Below are positions 23,655 to 36,000 of a stretch of DNA of 64,000 nucleotides, one piece after another. The translations under genes were made by a program, and so were the position numbers. Below the pieces are notes generated by a model. It saw only the letters and a program-made list of their open reading frames with translations. It was not told the origin of the DNA and made no database searches. The stretch's first letter is position 1, and every line of letters starts with the position of its first letter. This DNA comes from Usnea hakonensis (taxonomy: Eukaryota; Ascomycota; Lecanoromycetes; Lecanorales; Parmeliaceae): positions 62,421-126,420 of the forward strand of contig BLJB01000075.1 of assembly GCA_013423325.1 (NCBI GenBank), given 5' to 3'.

Positions 23655-25248
23655 TTAGAGCTCGTCTTTTTCATTCCCCGAAGGTTGGCTCTTGTCAATT
23701 TCGCTCATGCCCCGCCCTATTAAGCTGGTCAAAATCTCAAATCCTACTTGCGCTGCGACTAATGCCGTCTGCTCCCCTACTCCATCATAGGCAGGCGCCA
23801 CCTCGACGATGTCCGCGCCTACAATATTCAAGGCTTCCAGACCTCGAAGGATCCTGATCACTTCACGACTTGTCCAGCCGCCTGCTTCCGGTGTTCCTGT
23901 TCCTGGGCACTGGTGAGAGTTAGACATAGACGTGTCCCTTCGAAGTGACAGAGCGCTCTACTAACCAAGCCCGGGTCTAGAACATCAATATCCAAACTCA
24001 AATACGTTGGTGTATCTGTTCCGATCCTCTCCAAAATCGCACTTACGATGCCGGCCGTGCCCATCTCATCAATATCATCTGCTGAAATGCGAAGGAACCC
24101 CTGACGTTCATCATCCTCGTAATCATCCCAACCCGTAAGGCGACTCCGTAGCCCTGCATGGGCGGACGAGCCATTCAAGATCAGTCCTTCATTGGAAGCA
24201 ATCCAGAACATGCTTCCGTGGGTGAAATCGCTCTGAGCAGATGGCCAAGCAGACGGGTACTTTGCCGGGTCTGGATTGCAGATTTCGCAGTCAGTATTTC
24301 CAATTTGAGGGGATACATCAAGGTCATCAGGAGTCTACGAAGTAGAAAATTCTGAGCAATGTCTCAAGACCCAAGATGTTCTCCCAATGAGGAGTTTTTA
24401 ACACCGGAAATACTTACGCCAAGTATCAAGATGGGCGTCAAAGTGCAGTACAGCGATTGGTCCGCCGTAGAGCTTGTTCAGTGCCCTTAGGGCTGCCAGG
24501 GCAATGCTGTGATCCCCCCCTAGTGTTAAAAGTTTGGGCTTGGGGTTTGTCGAGTGGACGAAAGCTGGACTGCGAGAACCGAGTTCGAGGAAGGCAGATG
24601 TCATCTGGCGGAGGGCAAGGGCATTGTCAAAAGGCGTAACAGGAATGTCACCGCAGTCAATGATAGTGTACGGTGAAGTGTATGGATTCAGGCCACGGCG
24701 GGGGTTAAAGCCACGGAATGAGGTTTGACGAGCAGACGCTGCCCTAATGGCACGAGGTCCGAAGCGTGCCCCTGAGAGGTTCACATTGAGCTTGGATGTA
24801 TCTTTACCACGTACGGCAAATGATATAAGAACGTTATGACAATCTTACCAGGCCGATAACTGACCGCGGTATCGAAAGGAGCGCCTATTATTCCGATATC
24901 GCTATCGAGTCGGTCAGTAAAAGGACTGAATGATGAATAAGAGTTGTGAGGTCTGCTGACAAGGGAGTCTTCCTCTCGCTTAAGCATTTAACATGCTTCA
25001 AGTGTGCAAAAGTCGATATTCCTGAAAACCCCCACTATTGTGGGTCAATGATATGTTTATAGGGAGAATGAGCCAAAGCAGTGGGATGCATTAGCAGAGC
25101 AATATACTTCAAAGTCCCATTTCCTGTGAAGTTCTTCATCGCTATCTGGGCCTGTAGGAGGTAAGGGGTCTTGCTCAGGGTTGTCATAAAATGAATATGT
25201 AGAAGCAAACGGAGCAAGCACCAGAAGGGTCAGCAGGAGACTCAACAT
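23655..25248 (-). CDS. Secretory-pathway agmatinase / ureohydrolase with C-terminal KDEL
   Basis: Mn-dependent ureohydrolase, expected to cleave agmatine to putrescine and urea. Six exons, 25248-25108, 25034-24961, 24901-24849, 24771-24418, 24270-23966 and 23909-23655, give 393 residues. The start at 25248 yields a clear signal peptide (MLSLLLTLLVLAPFAS). All metal-ligand motifs are present: GGDHS near residue 175, HFDAHLDTW near 200, and SLDIDVLDP near 300. Family motifs IGAPFDTAVSYRPGARFGPR and GTGTPEAGGW are intact. The family usually has Ala in DPGLAPG; here the splice gives Cys. The last four residues are KDEL, an ER-retrieval signal. The unusual donor GTCAGC ends exon 2. Agmatinase versus a related guanidino-hydrolase cannot be settled by eye. 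Confidence 0.9.
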
Positions 25249-25894
25249 TCTTATTCGTAGGTCCGGTGAGGCAGTAATTGAGTAAAAGGTCCACTCTATC
25301 AGCGATTTCCTGGCGATTTGCAGGCAGCGGTATAAGGGAAGATTGATTAGACGAAGAAGATAGAGTAGCAAGATTTGAACCCCGGAAGGTGGGGGATGTT
25401 CTCACTACTCCATACACTACCTTTAACTAGCCACTACTCGAAGTCACCAACAAGATCATTTCAACACAAAAAGGGCAACAACTCTGTGACCAGCGATTGA
25501 TGTAATTATGTTGAATGTCGCATTCTGAATCTGAAAACAACTCGATGTATCCTACTTCCAACATGGTCATCCGAGCTGCTTTCGTAAGTATGAGTTACCG
25601 GTAATTAAAGTATTTTACGTAAGAATGGTACGGGAACTCGTACTATATACTAGCCTAAACCTCTCGAAGCAAGAAGTCAGCCCTAGCAAGAACGCGCTGC
25701 GACTGACGCGCCAAGGAGGGCCCATCCTTTGAGCGATACTGATGCCGCATTACACACTACCCAGTTCATATTCTACCCAGTTCATCAATATCCTCAACAT
25801 ACTAACACCTCAGACACCCAACAAGCTCCCAGAGTTGCAAGTCTAACATTGACCTGAAACAAGAAACCTACGCATTGTGCGCCGGGGCACAATC
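25249..25894. promoter_or_regulatory. Divergent agmatinase / PDS5 promoter
   Basis: 646 bp between two divergent start codons. Two ACGCG cores (25692-25696 and 25706-25710) lie about 190 bp before the PDS5 ATG, resembling MBF (MluI cell-cycle box) sites. No other feature is seen. Confidence 0.5.
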
Positions 25895-28800
25895 ATGCCC
25901 GCAAGAGCAGCGGCTCCCGCAGCCACAGAGATCATAGAGGTGCAGGAGTCGCGGGGCAACATGCCGGGCTTACAATTCAAAGAGGATTTGTCATGGCGGG
26001 CTGGAAAGTCCATTGCCATTGCGGAACTCTTGCGACGCTTACAAGCCTTACATAAGGAGATGAGAGACATGGAGCAGGAAGAAAACGAGCGAGATTCTTT
26101 TACCAAAGTCGCAAAGGATCTCGCAAGTCCAAATTTGCTAGCGCACAAGGATAAAGGTGTCAAGGCTTGGACGGCATGTTGCTTGGTCGATATATTGAGA
26201 TTGTGCGCTCCAGATGCGCCCTATACCGGGCAACAGCTGAAGGTCAGCAGACATAGCGAGAGGAATGAGAGAGGGCGTTGCAGCTTACATTCCCACAGGA
26301 CATTTTCAACATGCTCATTACTATGGTCCTCCCGGCCCTGTCAGATCCTTCCAACGCGTACAATCAGCAGCATCTTTATGTGCTGACTTCTCTGTCGCAA
26401 GTCAAGAGTATTGTCCTGCTCACGGATATCCCATCTTCGGAGCCATTGATAAATCATCTCTTTACTTCTTTTTTCGACATCTTGGCCGGCTCCACGAAAG
26501 CCTCTACTGGAGAACAGTTAGGCAAGAGTGTCGAATTCCACATGACTTCGATACTGGTGACGATGGTCGATGAATCCACAACCTTGCCCTCAGAAGTCGT
26601 CGATGTCATAGTCGCCCAATTCCTCAGGACCGATCCTCGCGCAATAAACGGGATGGTTGGAAAGGGCAAAAAGACCCCTGCTGCGGTTGACGAAAAACAG
26701 TCGACGTTGACACTGAAGGAGCTGCCGCCAGCGTACAGCATGGCAAAGACAATCTGTATATCTTGTCCAGAGAAGATGGCAAGACACGTTAGCCAGTACT
26801 TCAATGATGTGATAGTCGATGCGTCAACATCCTCGGTACCAGTACCTAATAGTACGAACAAAAAGTCATCACATCGCAGAATTAGCGATGATCTAGATGA
26901 TACTGATATGGAGAATGGGACTGGCCCAACCGACGAGGACCTCAATGAGCTACATAAAGTTCATCAATTACTCCGAGAGCTGTGGCGCGCCTGTCCTATG
27001 GTACTGCAGAACGTGATTCCTCAATTGGAGGCTGAGCTATCTGCTGAGAACGTGCATTTACGCTCTCTTGCAACCGAAGCTTTTGGAGATATCATCTCTG
27101 GCATAGGAGCGGCCGGATTGCCCCCTTTATCGATCCTGGACCCGGCCGCGTTCCCACCCCTTGACTTATCCGTTGAACCAGACTCGACACTCAACCCTAA
27201 CATTCTGACCAAACCTTCTTCGCCTCAGCCATTTCCTCAGACGCACCCTCAGGCGTACGCTAGTTTCCTAGGAAGGAGTCACGACAAATCACCAGTTATT
27301 CGGTCAGCTTGGACCACGGGCATCGGACGAATCCTAACCACTTCAGCTGGCGGGGTTGGGCTTGCTCAGCCGGAAGAAGATCGCCTCATCACAGACCTTG
27401 CTAGGATGCTCGGTGATGCCGAAGAGAAAGTTCGCATCGCAGCTGTCAAGGTTGTGGGAACGTTCAGCTTTCGAGAAGTGATGTTCAAGTTGGGATCTTC
27501 TGGTGGCTTAGATAAGCCGGGATCCGTGCTTGCAGTGCTCAGCGAAAGAGTGCGTGACCGGAAGCATGCTGTTCGAGTGGAGGCAATGAAGGTTCTGGCC
27601 AGTCTGTGGGGCGTTGCATCTGGGGCAATAGCGGCTGCGGAAGAGCAAGTGATTTCGATCATTGGAGCAGCTCCCTCCAAGATACTTGACACTTATTATG
27701 CCAATGACATGGATATTATGGTCCTGCTTGATCATGTCCTATATGAGCAACTCCTTCCACTGAGCTATCCGCCAGTCAAGGCCAAAAATGCTAAGCTTGC
27801 AAATGGAAGTTCGCAAAAGGTCAAAGAGAGCCAGACCAATGGCGACGTGGGAACAGAGAGCATCGATCCCGACAAGATCAGAACGGAGCGGATCCTCATA
27901 CTTGTCAGAGACCTCGATGAAAGGGCCAAGAAAGTATTCTTTGCTTTGCAGAATCGGCGGACTCAGCTAGCAAAGGTCATGATAGCGTACTTGCAGCGCT
28001 GCGAAGACTATAATGTAGGCTCGTTAAGAATCTTCCCAAAATTTCCTGCTAATGATAGCCATAGGGAGGCATTATGGACGAAAATGAGAAGCCGATAAAG
28101 GAACATATGTCGCGACTGATAGGTACCTTCGCACAGTTGCTTCCAGATCCTTTGAAAGCTACCGAGAGTCTGTGGAAGTTCGCGAAGATGCATGACCGTC
28201 GTAGCTATCAGCTGATACGGTTCTGTATGGCGCCAGACAGTGATTATCGAACAGTGGTTAAGGCTATAGTAAGGCTCCCTCCCAATCTCAGCAATACCAC
28301 ATAGCTAAAGCAGATGTCTTCGTAGAAAGAGTTTACGAAGCGCATCGAGCAGTCCGCCACAGCTGCACACGAGCTCCTCACTACCTTGATACCCATTCTT
28401 TACCGAGTCAGTCTCCTTGTATACAACAAGAGCCATGTTGCCGCGATCATGGAGTATTCAAGGACCGACGACAAATCCTTGGCTACGACCGCTCATGAGA
28501 TGCTCAGAGAGATATCCACCAGAACGCCAGAGATTTTGAAGGCCCACGTTCAAGAAATCTGCTTGGTACTCCAAGGCGAAGCCCCCAATTCAAAGAAAGC
28601 AAATGATACGGGAGCAGTAGATAACTTGAAAGCATGCGCATCCTATGCCTTGAGATTCGCAGATGATATCCCCCAAGATCGAAAATTCGTACAGGCAATG
28701 ACGAGTTTCGCTCTCCACGGCACCCCAGCAGAGGCAGCTAAACATGCAGTCACTATCATTATGACAGCCTCAGAAAAGAAAGAAATGCTGGCGAGAGATC

Positions 28801-30449
28801 TTGTCACCAAGTGCGTCAACGGCTTTGAGTATGGAGGGGAGGGATTTCTTGCTCGTCTGGCTACCCTCTCCCAATTAATGCTGCATGCACCCCATCAAGC
28901 CAACCAAGAAAGCGACGCCGTCAGTGACATTGCCATTGATAAAGTTCTACTCCAAGTGCGGACCCCGTCTACAGAACCTAAGGAATCCTATTCGTGGTTA
29001 CCTACTCTTGATGCAGAATGTGAAGCAAAATGCTGGGCTCTGAAGATCCTGGTGAACCGCATCCGCTCTCATCCAGAGCCTGACACTCTTGCTGAGATGG
29101 CGGATCCGGTATACAAACTCCTTTCAAATCTTGTTGCCAAGAATGGAGAGGTTTCAAGCGCCCAAGACACACCGCCTGCACATAAGTCTCGACTTCGTCT
29201 TACAGCTGCCTGTCTATGCCTTAAATTATGCACAAGAAAACATACCGACGCCCTTTTCACTCCCTCTGCATTCAACGTACTAGCTTTGGTAGCTCAAGAC
29301 CCAATTCTCAATGTGCGATCTTCTTTCATGCAACGACTCAAGAAGTACCTTGGACAACAAAAGCTCCCTCAGCGCTTCTATACCATCCCCTTTCTCCTCG
29401 CCTTCGAACCTAATGCATCGTTAAAATCCGACAATACAACCTGGATTCGCAGTCGTGCTGCAGCTTTCCACGCGCTCGGAGCCCCGCAGTCCTCATCTAA
29501 AGGCAACATAGTCATGGAGTCTGTCTTCGCTCGTCTTATTTCCTTATTAGCCCATCACCCTGATTATAATAACACGGCCGAGGATCTTGTTGACTTCGCA
29601 CGGTACTTGCTCTACTACTTACATCCTGTTGCCACTGAGGAAAATCTATCCATAATCTATCATATTGCACAGCGAGTCAAGCAATCTCGGGATGCTATTG
29701 ATCCTTCCTCGGTATATGACAACAGCCTCTATCACCTTAGCGATTTGGCGCAACTCATCGTCCGCAAATATGAAGACGCACATAGCTGGAATATACAAAC
29801 ATTGCCGGGCAAAATACGGCTACCAACGAGCTTGTACACCGAGCTAAAGGATCACGAGGAAGCGCAGCAGGTTGCCGAGAAGAACTACCTTGCGGAAGGC
29901 GTTGAGGAAGGCGTCGAGGGCTTGGTGAAATCGAGCATGCGTGCTGCACGAGCGCAGGGCAAGAAGCGCAAGAGTGAGGGAGATCACAAGGTCAATGGTA
30001 GCGAGAGCAAGCGTGCGAGACAAATCCCGCTCCGGAAAGGTCCACCCAAAGAGAAGAAAGCCAAGCCCGCTTTGACTGCGGCGAAAACACCAAAGAAGAC
30101 GAAGAGGAAAAGCAGCGAGGAGGTCGTGCCGTTGAGTGAACGGAGGAGAAGTGGGAGGGTACAGGTAAATGGCGGCGTGTACAAAGAGAGGGAAGAGGAA
30201 GAAGACGATGAGGAGATGGATGAAGGAGTTGCGGTATGGAAATACGAAGACGACGAGGAAGTTCAGGATGAAGACACAAGTCAGCAGGAAGCAGATGCAG
30301 AAGCAGGGGAGGACGAGGAAGAGGAGGAGGAAGAGGACGAGGAAGAAGTTACCGAGCCGACTCCCAAACCCTCGCCCAAGACCTCGCCGAAAGCGAAAAA
30401 GGGTGCTCCATCTGCACAAGGGGGAAAGAAACGCGCAAAAGGCAGGTAA
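25895..30449 (+). CDS. PDS5: Sister-chromatid cohesion factor Pds5 (BimD/Spo76)
   Basis: HEAT-repeat regulator that binds cohesin and governs its maintenance and release. Exons 25895-26242, 26299-28014, 28065-28268 and 28326-30449 give 1463 residues. The N-terminus has the Pds5 start LQFKEDLSWRAGKSI, and about residue 100 KGVKAWTACCLVDILRLCAP, a hallmark of the family. HEAT-like helical repeats fill residues 100-1200 (for example KVRIAAVKVVGTF, RKHAVRVEAMKVLASLWG). The C-terminal 200 residues are a basic tail (KKRKSEGDHK, KKTKRKSSEE) followed by a strongly acidic run (about 30180-30350) and a final basic patch, the usual charged Pds5 tail. All three introns are phase 0. The ATG at 25895 is preceded only by a GTG in frame. 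Confidence 0.93.
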
Positions 30450-31574
30450 ATTGGGAGCGATTGTCATGTTTGTCGAAAATTTAGCCCGGCGTTTGACTGG
30501 ACATTGCGGTCATGTCCATGTCTCTCTCTCTGAATGGATAAGGGAATGATGGAATACATATCTGTCGGTTCTCGTGTCATATCATATTTGCATAGCCTGC
30601 TCTTGCCTGTATATCAGCTTCAGATACCAAGCATAGCTCCATGTACAAAGCAAAGAAAAATTGTCTCGTCGACCTCAGATTCCTAGGGATGACATGCCCC
30701 GATCCTACCGGTTCGGTCACGCAGTTTCTACTCTACTTTTCTACAGCCCCTGATACCCCCCTCTTCCTAACCACCATCTCTCGCACGTCTTACCTATCGC
30801 ACACGTCTCCTACGTCTCCCTCCTTATCCAGCATCAGCCGCCGACATCCACCATCTGCGAGGCATACTACTCCTGGGGAAAAAGGGGGTATTCGCTTTCA
30901 ATGAAAAACGACTCAGATGGAGGACGGAGCGAAGCAAAGAGGGATACTGGGGACTGGCGCGGATGAGTAGAAGCTGGTCGTCAATGATTAGAAACCCTCT
31001 CGGATATCAATAGATCTTCACCAGAATCGAATGCACAATGGCCCGTACTGCCAATTGTTACAGTCGTAGTGGTATCAGATCGATCTTCGACAGCTGGTTA
31101 CAAGGTAAGCTCGACTGTAGAAGGCTAGCGGTGTAAAGTAAAGAACAGGTTATGGGCTGAATGTATTGGTACATATTGAGACTACGGATCTTTGGCTCCG
31201 GTCTCGCAGATGTGATGGTTTTTCACTTCTTGCATTTGCAGCAGTATCTGACCAAACCAAGATTTCTGTGGGTTGTTGCGGACTAGTAGCATTCTGGGTT
31301 CTCTCAACCATACACTGGCAATCTTGATAGTTGACAGACTCCCTCACAGATCGACCTAAGCTATCTATATGATTTACCACAGAACAAGTGGTTGCGGTCA
31401 TAGAACCTGATACTTCTGAACGATATGAGTAAATCTTGGAGCCTATCCACGCTACCTATGCCGATGACTTGGTAAGGCCTGATTGAGGCTAATAGCACAT
31501 CATAACCTTGTATGCATGCGAGTAACCAAAAGGAGAAATCGCCAAGCACATGCTTCCATGAGGACCGCATTGAT
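30450..31574. other. Convergent intergenic region, no gene seen
   Basis: 1.1 kb between the ends of PDS5 and RCO1. Short frames only, none protein-like. It must hold both 3' untranslated regions. Confidence 0.6.
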
Positions 31575-34500
31575 TCATGGATTACCATCCAGACGGCGGC
31601 GAGCTAAGTCGATCAATGCGAGTAAATCTTTCTTTTCCTGTTCACTGGGAGCAGCGATGGCAGAATGTCCAGTTTTGTAGAGGGTCTCGACTTCACCAGG
31701 TGCCTCGGCCTGATAAACGGAAATGGTCAGTTCGACCTTGGGAACTTGTATGACGAGAGACTTACGATGAGTGTACCAATAAGGTTCTTGACAGTGTCTG
31801 AATTGAGGGTCGCATCCGACTGGGCTAATTGTGCAAGGTTCAACGCGGCTTTGCGCTCAGAGAAAGGACGCTTGTCAAAAGATGATGCCTGCTGCGGTTT
31901 GGTGACTTTGATAGTGGTAGGTGCGGGAGTAGTCTGTAGAGGGCGAGATTGGACTGGTGCCAGCACTTGCTTTGCTTGAGCGGCTTGTTCACGGGCTCTG
32001 AACATTTATTAATACAATTTCACGAGCAGATTATTATTGGACTCACAATTTCGCCTTGTGTATGAAGTCAAGCTTGATACCGGTCTCGTGGTAACGATAC
32101 ACAACCTTTCCCTTCTCATTCTTTTCTATCCTGGTTTCCTCGTCACTGACGTCAAGCTCGATTTCGATGAGACCGCTGTTCTTGAGGCCACGACGCACAG
32201 CTGGTGTAACAACATTCACTTTCTTGGGGCGACGAATCTTGTATGAGCGGCTACTATCCGGTTGAAGTTGGGTGGAACCTTTGACAAGAGCAGGGTCAAG
32301 GCCTGACAGCTCGTTTTCGACATGATTAGGACACATCCATGTAAAGCGAGGTCGACCGTTGTTGCGCCGCACGGGTGGTGCAGCAAGCGGAGGATCGATG
32401 CAGTCTAGGTGCCAGGATAAATTACAATAGTCGCAGGCGACAATTTCATTGTGATCTAGGGCAGACTTGCCACAACGAAAACATATGACAGTATTGTCTT
32501 TACCGTCTCGAAGCTTGAAGTTGTTGGTGACCTCTTCGTATCCGGCTCGTGCTCTGAATGATGGTCAGGTGGCCTGTGCCGACATGCGTATTGTGTTATA
32601 GAGATATGCTTACTTGTTTGCCTTGATGGTGGTAGCCTCCTCGTACTCCCCTTCCTCGCCGGTCTTGACTCCTTCAAAATAGTCTCTAACAGAATGGGAA
32701 AGGTTGAAAGCTATTGGGTTCGTCTTAACAAGGTCAACAAAGAGTCCGCCCAAGGCTCCGGGTGGCGATGGGTTCGATAAAAGATTGCGACGATCGCGGC
32801 ATCTGTAACAGTAGAAATCGCCCTCAGGAAGGTTTTCCTTTCCGTGAGGTGGGTCCCAGCACGAGTGATGGAAGGCGCGCCAACATCCTTCACAACAGAC
32901 CAGCTCACCGGGACCACCGCAGGATGTGCAGGCATCCGAGTTTTGTTTCTTTACGATAGTTAGCCGTTGATTCTGAAGCAAGAAAACTGCGTGCTGCTTC
33001 GAACGTCGAAGCATGTTGAAATATGAAAAGGGTTGTAATCTGGTGAGCACAGCTGACGAAGCAGGTTACGACAAAGGGCATAACGGGTAAGATGATGGAT
33101 GCATGGATGGGCTTGCTTACATCTTCTCTGTCATCAGTGCGACCATAATAGTTATAAGCGATGCCATTGTTTTCTGGCTCTACTGCGCGACCGATTCCAG
33201 CGGTAACAGCGTTGCGCTTCTTGAGAGGGCTGGTTGATGCACCCGTGTCAGTCGCCTTACGTTTAGGAGCCATTTTTAATCAAAGAATGTGCAACCTGAG
33301 TGGATGAATTCAAGAAAAAGAGATGGGGTAGCAAGCGAAGGAGTAGGAAAAATACAGAGCTCAGCGCAGATCGGTAGACTTTGAGGGGTCAACGAAGATT
33401 CGTGGAGTTTGCGTAGACAGCGAAAACAATTGTAAGGTGAAAGAGGTCGCGATGAAGTAGATTGGGTTGCAATACCCCAAGGGCAGACGATGAAAGGGGT
33501 GGTTGGCGTTGCAAGACAATAGAACAAGAGGTTGACAATAGACCGATATTCACTGATGAACATCGAATGTGCTCCAGCGCAGAACGATAGGATCTCGAAA
33601 TTTTAGAGACAATAGAATGCACACGAAATTTCTGGTACTTACGACATCTTGACTCGTGCAGCCTTTTTAACGGCCTTTAAAGGACGACCCAGCTGATTCG
33701 GAGTTGCCCCTCTGGAAGCGCCAGGTGGCGGTGGGACAAGCAGTTCGCCGTAGGCGGAAGATGTTGGTGAGTCGAGATAATCTGGCTCATCTCTTCTGCT
33801 CCTTTGGCTGACACCGTTCCGTACCCGTGATTGCTGTTCATCCACTGACAGCACCGCAAGAGGAGGAGTTGAGTTGGGCTGTCTTATTGGAATTGGGTCT
33901 GCTCGGAGCTTGCTATGTCCAACAACGTAGTCTTGGTAACTCTGCATCAATTTCTCTTTACGTTTTGAACTCAGCTCTTCCGGAGTCAGTTGGCTGGCTT
34001 GGCTTATGGGTTTCCTAACAGATGGATCGATAGGTCGTGTAGAGAAAGATCCTAATCTTGGGCCCAACGCGGGCTTCTGTTTAGCTTGATTGGGTTCTTG
34101 ATGAGTTACAAGATTGGCCTCGCTGGGTAGTGACGATTCGAGGGTAGGAGCAAAGTCTTCGACAGCAGAATCTAATGATGAGAGAGACGAGTCGCTAGAT
34201 GCACTCTTCGATCGCTTTACTCGTTTTGAGGGGCGCTCCTCTTTGGATGGAGTTCCGTTGAGTTCCATGTTAGCGGATCTTTGTTTCGAAGATCGGTTAT
34301 TGGAACTGGGAAGATGATTGTTGAGTCCGGGCGCACCTGTTCGGTCCTTTTGAGTGCCTGAGTGGCGTGTAACACCAACTCTGGCACTCTTGGTGGTTGA
34401 AGATTTCGAAATTGATTCTGACGCTGGATGTTTTAAGTGCTTGCCTAAATCATCAGTGGCTCTGATATGCTTCCTCGCGGCTTTGATGTAGCTCTGAAAT

Positions 34501-35225
34501 TCAGCAGTTTGTTGCGACGTTGGCTTTTGTGAGAGAACGGCTTCGAGAAGGTCAGCAACCACACTGTTCCGTAGGCTTTCCTCGTAGAGCTGCTTCAAAG
34601 CGATACCGAGCGCAGGATCGCCGAGCTCCCGTGATCGGTCGATAGCAGACTCAACTATCTGCTGCAATCGTGTTTGTCCGACACCATTGCGTATGGTTGG
34701 CGTTCCGAGAGGTGCCGGTTGTGTTGAAGCTGCTTTAGTCGCCACAACCTTTGCACCACCCTTTGGGTTGTAGTCGGTGTCATGGTCTGTTTCTCGAGAC
34801 GTTGAGACCTTGCCGATTCGTTCTTCGGTTCTACGGGGCTCAGAACGTCTTGTTCCAACTGGTGGTGCCGGTTCTGGAGTGTTCACCTCCTCCCTGGCGC
34901 TTCTTGCTTCACCGTTCTTTAGATTCGCAATCCTCCGAGTGGGCTCGTGGTGCTTCAATCTCGTCTTGACTTTTTGACCTGGAAAAGTGCCTAGAGGGGC
35001 CATGTGCTCGAGTACACCGTGCCGTTCTAATCCTTTGTAGTCTTCAAAGCTTGGTGCGGGTGCTCGCAGTGGAGGCTCTTTCCACTCTTCTTCCATGCTC
35101 CCGTTCAAATCGCCCATATGGGTTTCGGACTTCACATGTACATTATTATAGTGCGTAGAAGAGTGCGATGGACTTGATATTCGAGGCCTTCGCAAGTGCC
35201 TTGACGAGGCCATTTGTGAAGCCAT
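31575..35225 (-). CDS. RCO1: Double-PHD protein Rco1 (Rpd3S / Clr6-CII subunit)
   Basis: Subunit of the small Rpd3 histone deacetylase complex, which acts on transcribed chromatin marked by H3K36 methylation. Exons 35225-33643, 33229-33121, 32972-32614, 32553-32047, 31997-31766 and 31709-31575 give 974 residues. The N-terminal half carries the fungal Rco1 block FEDYKGLERHGVLEHMAPLG and a helical region (ALKQLYEESLRNSVVADLLE). The 413-nt intron joins VKMS-PLKKRNAVTAG. PHD1 (about 578-625: CTSCGG, CCEGCWRAFHHSC, YCYRC) and PHD2 (about 706-760: CFRCG, CDYCNLSWHLDC, MCPNH) have complete Cys4-His-Cys3 sets. A 5' UTR intron (35313-35254) precedes the start. An ATG at 33273 inside the long intron could start a shorter product. 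Confidence 0.88.
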
Positions 35226-36000
35226 CGACTTGGCGGGGAATATAAATGACGACCTATGAAGGGTTAGCACTTGACAAGCACATAGCAAGTAGATGAAATT
35301 TTTCAACACTTACAACCGCAACTTTTTATCACAAAGCCAGCTGATCTTGAGGTTTTATCGCTGTGTGATGCGCGTGGTGTATGAGATTATTTGAGGTTCG
35401 CAGAGCCGCTGCAGGGATCAATTCCTCGAGCCCAAATTTAAGTAAGACTTCACAAAGTATTATTATTCCCTTGAACCAAGTGTTCTTACATACTGTAGGC
35501 AAGTATTCTTATTATATTTGTTATTATTTAGCGATATAAATAATACGTTTAAAAATATCGAAAAAGGGTCTGGGAGTTGAGTGGACTTTATAGTCAGGAT
35601 TTATTGCTACCAGTCCAATTCTGTAACCGATAAAGGGGTAGGTAAATGAATGGCAGACAATTTCCAAGTTTTCTATTGATCGCTCGTACAAGTACCCTCA
35701 TTCACTAGAGTACTATGCTGCTATTGAGTCATACCTGCATCAGGAAAGTCGAGAGTAAAATAAACATGATTTCATGCGCTTTTAGGTATCTGCTGCCTGC
35801 ACCCGGGCAAGTAAGTGTTAAGACATTGAGAAGATCCAAGCCCAAGTTCCTCACCAGACCACTGGAAAACAAGACGATCCTTCTTGCGTACTGTCTCTAG
35901 TTCCGGGTCACGGATTCTTACCCACTCGTTTCCCAGACGAACAAAATGAGCTACTGAAGGGATGCTCGCCAGATATTGGGCTTCCAAGTGCTTCAGTCGT
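35226..36000. promoter_or_regulatory. RCO1 upstream region with coding-like tail
   Basis: Contains the RCO1 leader with its intron and an AT-rich part (35440-35560). The portion next to 36001 is a minus-strand frame, open from about 36029 down to 35772. It reads protein-like (RLKHLEAQYLASIPSVAHF, then RIRDPELETVRKK) but has no ATG. See the findings. Confidence 0.45.

Noticed and set aside
20533..25248. Siderophore or secondary-metabolite gene cluster
   Set aside because: Only the transporter is present; no synthetase, acyltransferase or monooxygenase gene lies nearby.
25365..25400. GGTTCAAATC on the minus strand, like a tRNA T-loop
   Set aside because: No matching T-stem, anticodon arm or acceptor stem could be built around it.
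29844..30467. 207-codon minus frame rich in Leu and Phe
   Set aside because: Mirror image of the Lys/Glu-rich tail of PDS5, whose GAA/GAG/AAG codons read as TTC/CTC/CTT on the other strand.
31575..33273. Separate PHD-finger gene starting at the ATG at 33273
   Set aside because: An in-phase splice from the perfect donor at 33642 to the CCAG ending at 33230 joins the conserved N-terminal half to the PHD half, as in fungal Rco1. The internal ATG is kept only as a possible alternative start.
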